Source of the DNA: Roseivivax jejudonensis
Lineage (GTDB): Bacteria; Pseudomonadota; Alphaproteobacteria; Rhodobacterales; Rhodobacteraceae
Reading direction: 5' to 3'
DNA: 64,000 nucleotides
NCBI RefSeq assembly: GCF_900172265.1
Contig: NZ_FWFK01000004.1
Span: forward strand, 310,001-374,000
Shown piece after piece: positions 38,731-45,842 of this stretch. The number at the start of each line of letters is the position of its first letter. The first letter of the stretch is position 1. The notes under the pieces are model-generated. The model did no database searches. It saw only the letters and a list, made by a program, of their open reading frames with translations, and was not told where the DNA came from. Both the position numbers and the translations under genes were made by a program.

Positions 38731-38853
38731 CGAAGGGCATCCGGTGCGGTTGACGACGCACAGTCTAGGCGAAGCGCCGCGCGGGGTGAATGGGGCGCTG
38801 AGAGCGACACGTGCGGCACGCGGGTGCGGCAGGAGCGAGGGGCGTGGGTGGCA

Positions 38854-38907
38854 GGAGCGAGGGGCGCTGCCCCTCGCGCTCCCCGGAGTACTTGGACCAA
38901 GAAGAAG
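38854..38907 (+). repeat. 54-bp dispersed palindromic repeat, copy A
   Basis: Begins with an inverted repeat (GCGAGGGGC/GCCCCTCGC around a GCT centre), continues with GCTCCCCGGAGTA and ends CCAAGAAGAAG. It matches 51 of 54 bases with copy B at 55045-55098 on the other strand. Both sit downstream of the 3' end of a minus-strand gene. REP-like; no transposase nearby. Confidence 0.85.
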
Positions 38908-38930
38908 GAGGGAGGGCGGGCCGCGCCGGC

Positions 38931-38976
38931 CGGGTTGGGCGTCGGGTGTCGGCCGGGTTGGGCGTCGGGTGTCGGC
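38931..38976 (+). repeat. Two perfect 23-bp tandem copies
   Basis: The unit CGGGTTGGGCGTCGGGTGTC plus GGC occurs twice head to tail with no mismatch. Non-coding, G-rich, next to the dispersed repeat. Confidence 0.9.
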
Positions 38977-39047
38977 CGGGACCGGGACGGCGGTGGGGCG
39001 GATTGGGGACGGGCGGTCGCCGGACGCGAGGGCCTACGGCCGGCGGG

Positions 39048-40025
39048 CTAGACGGCGACGCCGGGCACCTCGACATGGCGCACGCCCTCCTCGAAGCCGC
39101 CCAGCGACTGGCGCCACGTCGTGCCGGGCCAGCGCACCTCCATCTGGCCCCGCCGCGGGCGGTAGACGGCGGTGTAGAGCGTGCCGAAGCCGTGCGCGAA
39201 GGCCGTCGAGTAGAGCGGCGGCTTGAGGAAGGCGGAGACGAACTTCTCTTCGGGATCGCGGTGCAACGTCAGGCGCTGCAGCAGGTAGCGCTCGCGCTCC
39301 ACCGTGGCGGTGAACCGCGCGTGGCTGACCCATTCGACGTTTTCCTGATGGTTCGTCGCCACCGCGGCATGGGTCAGGATCGCCGGGCGGTCGGGCGAGA
39401 GCATCGCAGTCACGAATTTCCGTCTCCGGTCAAGCGCGGTCACGTTGTAACTCATGTGCGTGGGGATCCGCGCGAGCGCCGCGCCGGCCTCTTCGGCGGT
39501 GGAGCAGGTCTGCAGAACGTAGCGCAGGATGATCGGCACGCCGAACCCCTCGCCGACGATGCGCCGTCCGCCGAAGGTCAGCGACACCGCGAGGCCGGCA
39601 TCGTTCACGCCGTCGACGAGCCCCCAGAGCCCGTCCGACACGCCCATCACCGTGCGGCCCTGCCACCGCGTGCGCAGGATAAGGCTGTCGAAGGCGTTGG
39701 GCGCGTAGTCGTAATTGCGCACCATCACCGGCTCGCGCCCTGGCCAGATCGCCTGGCTGCAGCCCGACAGGTAGGGCGGCGGCGTGTGGAACGACAGGAA
39801 CCGCGCCGCCTGGTCGCCGCCTCCGGCGAGCTCGCAGAGCCGGTCGTAGAGCGGCACGATCTCGGGCATGTGGGCCTCGAGCGCGCGGCGGCTCTCGAGA
39901 TAGGTGGGGCGCGCGGCGTCGCCCTCGCGCAGCCACCAGCGGCGGTAGTCGGGCCAGTATTCGTGAAAGAGCGCGGCCCATTTCGGGCCGGGCTCATCCT
40001 CGGATATGGCGCGCCAGAGGGGCAT
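39048..40025 (-). CDS. C45-type Ntn hydrolase (acyltransferase/amidohydrolase)
   Basis: A 325-residue protein like the isopenicillin N acyltransferase/carcinine hydrolase (peptidase C45) family. The predicted nucleophile Cys follows TPPPYLSGCSQAIW, and the family-typical MVRNYDYAPN strand comes next. Later VSLTFGGRRIVGEGFGVPII and ATNHQENVEW supply substrate-pocket segments. In this family autocatalytic cleavage before Cys yields the active enzyme; here about 88 residues precede it. The reaction is cleavage or formation of an amide bond. It is 64 bp downstream of the ATP-grasp gene, same strand, at the end of the amine module. Confidence 0.82.
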   Translation of the reverse strand: MPLWRAISEDEPGPKWAALFHEYWPDYRRWWLREGDAARPTYLESRRALEAHMPEIVPLYDRLCELAGGGDQAARFLSFHTPPPYLSGCSQAIWPGREPVMVRNYDYAPNAFDSLILRTRWQGRTVMGVSDGLWGLVDGVNDAGLAVSLTFGGRRIVGEGFGVPIILRYVLQTCSTAEEAGAALARIPTHMSYNVTALDRRRKFVTAMLSPDRPAILTHAAVATNHQENVEWVSHARFTATVERERYLLQRLTLHRDPEEKFVSAFLKPPLYSTAFAHGFGTLYTAVYRPRRGQMEVRWPGTTWRQSLGGFEEGVRHVEVPGVAV

Positions 40026-40089
40026 GGGAGCCGTGTCTACAGCGGGACGCGGGACCGCGGCAAGAGCGGCCGGTCGCGGCCCGGCCGCG

Positions 40090-41547
40090 CTAAAGGATCT
40101 TGAAGGCCGGATCGGCGAGCGCGGGTCCGGCCTGCGCCACCGGCAGGGGCTTGCCCGCCACCTGGCTCTTGATGCCGTGGATCCACTTCTTGGCCCGGTC
40201 GTTCAGCCGGAACGACTTGGTCATCGAGCGGCCGCGGGTGACGAGGATGCCGAGATCGGCGCCTTCGTAGCGGTAGTCGCCGGGGCGGATGATGCGCAGG
40301 AAGAACGCCTCGTTCTCGCTCTCCACCGCGCGGCGGTGATAGTCGAAGCGGTCGAAGACCACGCGGCCGTCCTCGAGCATCCGGTAGATCCCGGTTTCCG
40401 GCGCCGCGGTGCAGATGTCGACCGTGTCGTCGGTGTGCTTGATGACCATCTGGCTCCAGCTGTCGATATTGTCGGGATCGGCCCAGCGGGCGTTGAGCTC
40501 GTCCACGTCCAGCTTGAACTTCTTCTTGGAGAACTCCAGCAGGTGGAACAGGAACAGCGGCGCGTCGGCATGGGCGAAGGCGGCGTGGTTGGTCATCGAC
40601 GAGGCGCCGGTGATCCGTGGGTTGAGCTCGCCCAGCCAGAGATCGCCGGATTTCTTGTCGATCAGGAAATCGAGTTCGAAATAGCCGCGGTAGCCTTCCT
40701 TGCGCAGCTGCTCGCCGAACTTGAAGGTCAGGTCGCGCGCCTCTTCGCGCACCTTGGGCGGGAAAGCCGAGGCGAGGATCTCGTTTCCGCACCAGCCGCC
40801 GCGATAGGGCGTGAGTTCCTTGAAGCCAACGAGCTCGGTCATCAGGGGGCCGACGATCGTGCCCTGGTCGGTCGCGCAGGCCTCGATCGCGGAGCCGCGG
40901 CAATCGATGCGCCGCATCACCTTGATCTCGCCCTGCCCCACGATTTCGTGCTCGTGGCGACGGAAGTCCGCTTCGGACTTGATGAAGAACGTCGTGTGGC
41001 CGCTGTCGCCGAAGGCCGATTGCAGGACGAGGTCGTCGCCGATCCCGGCCTTCTCGGTCACCTTCTTGAGATGCGCGTAGTCCTTGATCTCGCTCAGCGT
41101 GTTGGGCACCGACGGCACGCCCGCCTTGTTGCCGACGCGCACCGTTTCGATCTTGTTGTCCATCTTGGTGCGAAGCTTGGCCTTCGGGAACCAGACCTCG
41201 CCGCCGAGTTCCTTGACCAGTTCCTCGGTCTTGTCGTCGAACATCAGAAAGACGAAGCGCGGCTTGCCGCCGCGGCGCTTCACGAGATCGATGACCTCCT
41301 TGTGGGACAACAGGTAGTTGTTGATGTCCTCGATCGACTGGAATTCCGCGTGCGGCTGTTCGGACGGGCAGAAGACGTTCGGATGGCGGCCGTCATAGCA
41401 GTCTATGTAATTGATGTACTTGAAATTCTTCGCCCACTCGTCGATCCCGAGAAGATTGAAGTTGGTCGCCGAGACAAAGTAGATCGGATCCTCGTTGCGG
41501 TGAAAGAACCGCCGGATCTCGGAGATGTTTCTAAGTTCCTTGGCCAT
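40090..41547 (-). CDS. ATP-grasp ligase of unknown substrate
   Basis: A 485-residue ATP-grasp protein; annotators often call such proteins biotin carboxylase, but no biotin-related gene is near. The nucleotide-binding region includes DDLVLQSAFGDSGHTTFFI and the strand GEIKVMRRIDCRGSAIEA. The catalytic end has YFELDFLIDKKSG and the Mg-binding LGELNPRITGAS. The N-terminal part (about 1-130) is a Rossmann-like domain. ATP-grasp enzymes couple a carboxylate with an amine via acyl-phosphate. Its place 23 bp downstream of a PLP decarboxylase suggests that the amine produced there is the acceptor. This is inference. Confidence 0.85.
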   Translation of the reverse strand: MAKELRNISEIRRFFHRNEDPIYFVSATNFNLLGIDEWAKNFKYINYIDCYDGRHPNVFCPSEQPHAEFQSIEDINNYLLSHKEVIDLVKRRGGKPRFVFLMFDDKTEELVKELGGEVWFPKAKLRTKMDNKIETVRVGNKAGVPSVPNTLSEIKDYAHLKKVTEKAGIGDDLVLQSAFGDSGHTTFFIKSEADFRRHEHEIVGQGEIKVMRRIDCRGSAIEACATDQGTIVGPLMTELVGFKELTPYRGGWCGNEILASAFPPKVREEARDLTFKFGEQLRKEGYRGYFELDFLIDKKSGDLWLGELNPRITGASSMTNHAAFAHADAPLFLFHLLEFSKKKFKLDVDELNARWADPDNIDSWSQMVIKHTDDTVDICTAAPETGIYRMLEDGRVVFDRFDYHRRAVESENEAFFLRIIRPGDYRYEGADLGILVTRGRSMTKSFRLNDRAKKWIHGIKSQVAGKPLPVAQAGPALADPAFKIL

Positions 41548-41570
41548 GGCCGGTCCCTCTTCCTGCTGGC

Positions 41571-44309
41571 TTATTCGGCCGCGTGGGACAGGTTCGCCCC
41601 CGCATGCGTGTCGAGCGCGGCCTTGGTAAAGACGCGCAGGCCCAGATCGGGCCGGTATCCGTGGATCTCGTTGACGTCGAGCGCGCGCATGAAGTCGAGG
41701 ATCTCGTTCGAGATCACCTGACCGGGCACGAGGATCGGGAAGCCGGGCGGATAGGGAATGATGAAGGACGCGGAGACAAGCTCCTCGCCGCGCTCCATCG
41801 CCGCCTTCAGGCTGCCGTCGAGTTCCAGATAATCGCAGTTGTCCTCGTCGTAGGCGAGGAAGAACGCGGCGCGGATGTCGCCCTCGGGCGTTTCGCCGTC
41901 CGCGCGGAACGCGTCGTGGAAGCGCGAGAAGTCCGGCAGCGGCGGAAGCTCTTCCATCAGGTGCTTGACCCGGCGCTCGAAGCCCATCTTCTCCATGCGG
42001 CTCGCGTCATCGATCAGGTCGTCGAGCTCCTTGGCGATCTCCACCAGAACCTCGATCAGGTAGGCGACCGAGGACCGCGTCGTGCCGATATTCGTCATGA
42101 ACAGGACGGTGTTGCGCGAGGTCTTGTTGATCTGGATCCCGTACTTGTCCATCAGGATCTGCGTCTTGAACGTGTCGCCGTCCCACCCCGTGCCGCCGAC
42201 CGACAGCGTCACCCGCGTGGCGTCGAGCACGAATTCGTCGCGATCCCATGCATCCCAGATCTCGGCCCAGCCCTGATCGGTCGAGTAGTAGGCGGTGACG
42301 CCGCTTTCGCGGTGCGCCTCGGGGATCATGTCGGCGACGGTCAGCACCTTGAAGTACTTCTGCAGAAGCGGGTGCGTGCCGATCGCGCGGCGCATGGCCA
42401 TGGCGGCCTCGATCTGGCGCTGGACGAACTCGAACCCCTCCAGCTCGACCTGCCGGCGCCCGACATCGAGCGAGGCGATGATCTGGTAGTTCGGCGAGGT
42501 CGAGGTGTGGGTCATGTAGGCTTCGTGGAAGCTCTGCTCGACCTCGCCTTTGAAGTCCTGGTCGTTGACGTGGATCATCGAGCCCTGGCGCAGCGACGTC
42601 AGCGTCTTGTGGGTCGACTGCGTGGCGTAGACCCGGACCCGGGCCTTCGGCGGCGGGATCAGGCGCGTGGCCAGCAGGGTCTCTTCGTCGGCCTCCCCGA
42701 GCGCGGCCTGCTGTGCCTCGTAGGCGCGGGCGTGCTCTTCGGTGCGCAGGCGGGCGCGCATGTCGTTCGCGGTGTTCATCGCGGTGCGGTGGCGATAGGT
42801 CGGGTTGAAGCGGGCGAAGGCGAACCATGCCTCGTCCCAGAGAAAGATGAGGTCCGGCTTGATCGCCAGGCACTCTTCCATGATGCGCTCGACGTTGTAG
42901 ACGATGCCGTCGAAGGTGCAGTTCGTCAGCAAGAGCATCCGCACGCGGTCGAGCTTGCCCGCCGCCTTGAGCTTCAGGAGCTGGTGCTTGATCTCGCGCA
43001 GGGGGACAGCGCCGTACATCGAGTATTCGTTGAGCGGGTAGCTGTCGAGGTAGTTCACCTGCGCGCCCGCCAGCACCATGCCGTAATGGTGCGACTTGTG
43101 GCAGTCGCGGTCGACCAGAACGATATCGCCCGGCCGGATCAGCGCCTGCACCACGATCTTGTTGCAGGTCGACGTGCCGTTGGTGGCGAAGAACGTCTGC
43201 TTCGCGCCGAAGGCGCGCGCCGCGAGTTCCTGCGACTCCTTGATGGGCCCGTGCGGCTCCAGCAGAGAGTCGAGGCCGCCGGACGTCGCGGAGGTTTCGG
43301 CCAGGAAGATGTTCGGCCCGTAGAAGGCCGCCATGTCCTGGATCCAGTGCGAGCGCGTCACCGACTTGCCGCGGCTGATCGGCATGGCGTGAAAGACGCC
43401 GGTGGGCTGCTTGGAATAGTTGGTGAGCGCGGTAAAGAACGGTGTCTTGTAGCGCGCCTGCACCCCCCGGATGATGTTGAGGTGCAGCTCCATGAAGTCT
43501 TCCTGATTGTAGAAGACGCGGCGGCAGATGCCGAGGTCGAGCCCGGCGATATCCTCGACCGAACGGTCGGTGACGAGATAGGCGTCAAGCTCCGGGCGCA
43601 CGTCGGCCACGAGGCGGCAGAGTTCGGCGCCGTAATTGTGCGGGTCGACATCCTGCAGGTCGTCGCGTCCCCCCGCCCCGGCGAGGTAGCGCTTCAGCAG
43701 CGGCATGTTGTACTTGGACCGCAGCGTGAGACCGGGCCGCACGACGATGGCCTGGATGTTGTGGTTGAAGAGGATCGCCATGAGCGCGTCCTCGAGGCTC
43801 GGCACCACCACGCTTTCGTAAAGGAACGGGTCCTCGGGCCTGCGCATCCGCGCCACGTTCGACTTGAGCCAGCGCTCCTGATGCTCGTTGACCTGATCGA
43901 CGATCAGGACCTCGAAATAGGGCTTCGTCAGCGCGCGCGCCTCGGGCGACAGCATCGCCTCGTCGTCGTTCTCGTCGGGCTCCATCGAGTCCCGGTCGAG
44001 CGGGATGTGCCGGCGCCGGTAGGCGCCGGTGGTGAGCGCACGCAGCACCCGGTGGACCGAGTAGGACAGGTCGTCGTAGGCCTTGTGCTCGAACTGCCGG
44101 CGCATGTGATCGAAGGCCGCCATGCCCGGGAACGCCCAGTAGGGTTCGATCACCGCGAGCGAGTCGAACAGCGCCTGCACGCGGTCGCGCAGCCTCAGCA
44201 TCTGACGGTCGTCGGCCCCGCGCGTCAGCGCCTCGGTCGCCTCGCGCAGCGCCGACCAGCGGTCGCTGCGCAACTGGATCGCCGAGTAGTATTCGTTCAC
44301 GGACTCCAT
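41571..44309 (-). CDS. Orn/Lys/Arg-type PLP decarboxylase
   Basis: A 912-residue fold-type I decarboxylase, longer than the 710-755 residues of the inducible E. coli enzymes. The N-terminal wing domain (about 1-260) precedes the aminotransferase-like core. Core motifs are ATSGGLDSLLEPHGPIKES, FFATNGTSTCNKIVV, VDRDCHKSHHYG and FLWDEAWFAFARF. The PLP lysine lies in YATQSTHKTLTSLRQGSM. The C-terminal part has the usual SFIIPYPPGFPILVPGQ. The product should be a diamine or agmatine-type amine, but substrate choice cannot be read. The ribosome site is GGGAGG. It lies between the amidohydrolase and the ATP-grasp gene. Confidence 0.92.
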   Translation of the reverse strand: MESVNEYYSAIQLRSDRWSALREATEALTRGADDRQMLRLRDRVQALFDSLAVIEPYWAFPGMAAFDHMRRQFEHKAYDDLSYSVHRVLRALTTGAYRRRHIPLDRDSMEPDENDDEAMLSPEARALTKPYFEVLIVDQVNEHQERWLKSNVARMRRPEDPFLYESVVVPSLEDALMAILFNHNIQAIVVRPGLTLRSKYNMPLLKRYLAGAGGRDDLQDVDPHNYGAELCRLVADVRPELDAYLVTDRSVEDIAGLDLGICRRVFYNQEDFMELHLNIIRGVQARYKTPFFTALTNYSKQPTGVFHAMPISRGKSVTRSHWIQDMAAFYGPNIFLAETSATSGGLDSLLEPHGPIKESQELAARAFGAKQTFFATNGTSTCNKIVVQALIRPGDIVLVDRDCHKSHHYGMVLAGAQVNYLDSYPLNEYSMYGAVPLREIKHQLLKLKAAGKLDRVRMLLLTNCTFDGIVYNVERIMEECLAIKPDLIFLWDEAWFAFARFNPTYRHRTAMNTANDMRARLRTEEHARAYEAQQAALGEADEETLLATRLIPPPKARVRVYATQSTHKTLTSLRQGSMIHVNDQDFKGEVEQSFHEAYMTHTSTSPNYQIIASLDVGRRQVELEGFEFVQRQIEAAMAMRRAIGTHPLLQKYFKVLTVADMIPEAHRESGVTAYYSTDQGWAEIWDAWDRDEFVLDATRVTLSVGGTGWDGDTFKTQILMDKYGIQINKTSRNTVLFMTNIGTTRSSVAYLIEVLVEIAKELDDLIDDASRMEKMGFERRVKHLMEELPPLPDFSRFHDAFRADGETPEGDIRAAFFLAYDEDNCDYLELDGSLKAAMERGEELVSASFIIPYPPGFPILVPGQVISNEILDFMRALDVNEIHGYRPDLGLRVFTKAALDTHAGANLSHAAE

Positions 44310-44367
44310 CGCGGCATCCTCCCTGTCATCGGGCGGCCGGTACCGGATCGGACTCCGTGCCGCCGCC

Positions 44368-45327
44368 TCATCTCGTTCCGGTCAGTCCCTCCGCGTGCTG
44401 CGGCGGATACACATCCTTCGGCTGCGGCGCCTCGGCTTCGCTTTCGACATCGACCCGGATCCCCGTCCGCGATCCCTTCTGCGGCATCTCGAGCGGGCCG
44501 AGCGTGTGCAGGTAGGCGTCGGCCCCCGCCGCGCGGTCGTAGACCGGGAAATCGTTGGATCGGTCGCGGAAGGACTTGAGCACCTGGCCCAGCCCCTTGA
44601 GGCCGGTTTCGCGCTGGCGGCGCACCATGTCGAAATCGACCTCGATCGGGAACATGTCCTCCTGCCCGCCGGACTGGTGCAGCACCATCGACGACGGATC
44701 GACGACGCAGGACTTGCCGACACCGCCGGCCCCGAGGCCGTTGACGTCGATCACGTAGCATTGGAACTGCGCCGCGGTGGCCCGCGCGATGGCCAGCTCC
44801 GCGTCGCGGTCGGTCGTGCCGGTGAGGACCGGGTGCAGCAGCACCTCGGCGCCCATCGAGGTCAGCTGCCGCGTCGTTTCCGGAAACCAGATGTCGTAGC
44901 AGATCGACAGGCCGAAGCGGCCGACCTCCGGCACGTCGAAAACGCAGAAATCGGTGCCCGCGGTGATGCCCTGCTCGTAGGGCCGGAACGGGAACATCTT
45001 GGAATAGCGCGCGACGATCTCGCCGTCGGGGTCGATGACGAACGAGGTGTTGCGGATTTCGCCTGCCTCGTTCTTGATGAACATCGATCCCGGAACGAGC
45101 CAGATACCGTTGCGGCGCGCCGCCTCGCGGAACTTGTCGAGCGCCTCGTTCTCGTCGGGGAGCGCGAACTTGTTGAGCGGACCGAACGGCGCGAGCTCCG
45201 AGAACAGGACCATCTGGGTCCAGGGGAACCTGGCGAGGCAGACGTCCAGACGGTGGATCATCCCGTCGACGTTGGATTGAAGCGGGTTCACGTATTGCTG
45301 GATCCCAGCGATGGCGAACGGGGTCAT
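44368..45327 (-). CDS. Nitrilase-superfamily carbon-nitrogen hydrolase
   Basis: A 319-residue amidohydrolase. The catalytic triad is visible as Glu in LFSELAPFGP, Lys in RYSKMFPFRPYE and Cys in SICYDIWFPETTRQL. The LHPVLTGTTDRD and ARATAAQFQCYVIDVNG segments complete the fold. Members include N-carbamoylputrescine and N-carbamoyl-amino-acid amidases; the adjacent decarboxylase makes an amine-related substrate plausible. The C-terminal about 50 residues, ending HAEGLTGTR, extend past the usual fold. It starts 71 bp after the universal stress gene and ends 58 bp before the decarboxylase. Ribosome site GGAGA. Confidence 0.9.
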   Translation of the reverse strand: MTPFAIAGIQQYVNPLQSNVDGMIHRLDVCLARFPWTQMVLFSELAPFGPLNKFALPDENEALDKFREAARRNGIWLVPGSMFIKNEAGEIRNTSFVIDPDGEIVARYSKMFPFRPYEQGITAGTDFCVFDVPEVGRFGLSICYDIWFPETTRQLTSMGAEVLLHPVLTGTTDRDAELAIARATAAQFQCYVIDVNGLGAGGVGKSCVVDPSSMVLHQSGGQEDMFPIEVDFDMVRRQRETGLKGLGQVLKSFRDRSNDFPVYDRAAGADAYLHTLGPLEMPQKGSRTGIRVDVESEAEAPQPKDVYPPQHAEGLTGTR

Positions 45328-45398
45328 ATAAGAAAATCTCCGATGGCGTCGTCCGTCAGGCCAGTGAGCCTGGATGGGACGTGTGCGTCCGGCATTCC

Positions 45399-45830
45399 TT
45401 ACGCCCTTACGACCAGGACCGAAACCGGAGACCTGCGGACAACCTTGCCCGCATGACTGCCAACGAGGAAATTCTGGGCAAAGTCGGGATCATGGCTCGC
45501 CATCACGACAAGGTCCGCCCCGGTCTCTTCGACCGCCTCGATCACGCGCTGGGTGATGTTGCCCAGCGCGATATGCTGTTCGTGGGGCGTATCCGCGGGC
45601 AGACGCTCGCGCGCGAGCGAATCGAGCTTCTTCTTGGCCGCGTCGAGCGCCTGCTCCTCGTAGCCCGCGGGAAAGAACCCCTCGACCAGCGGCATCCCCA
45701 TGTCGGGCACGACCGTCAGCAGGTGCAGTTCGCCAGCCGAGGCCTTGGCAAGCTCGATCGCCTGCGGGAGGGCCAGCTCGTAGGACGCGGGGTCGTTCAG
45801 ATCGACCGTCACGAGGATCTTGTGATACAT
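45399..45830 (-). CDS. Universal stress protein
   Basis: A 143-residue UspA-domain protein. It opens MYHKILVTVDLND. It has the ATP-binding region with MASHDPDF and the GSHAGKVVRRSPVSVLVV glycine/serine motif near the C-terminus. It is sandwiched 12 bp after the TRAP permease, a common association in marine alphaproteobacteria, where Usp proteins can regulate or accompany TRAP transporters. Confidence 0.93.
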   Translation of the reverse strand: MYHKILVTVDLNDPASYELALPQAIELAKASAGELHLLTVVPDMGMPLVEGFFPAGYEEQALDAAKKKLDSLARERLPADTPHEQHIALGNITQRVIEAVEETGADLVVMASHDPDFAQNFLVGSHAGKVVRRSPVSVLVVRA

Positions 45831-45842
45831 CGCCCCCCCTCC

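Larger units (their letters stand above)
38731..39047. other. 317-bp intergenic region with repeats
   Basis: No convincing gene. It contains the start region of the aminotransferase (near 38731-38800), a 54-bp palindromic dispersed repeat (38854-38907), a partial duplicate of its first 17 bases (around 38830-38846) and a perfect 23-bp tandem duplication (38931-38976). Its G-rich composition differs from the coding flanks. Confidence 0.8.

Noticed and set aside
41583-44579. A 998-codon open frame on the plus strand
   Set aside because: Antisense to the decarboxylase gene; no family motif, biased composition.
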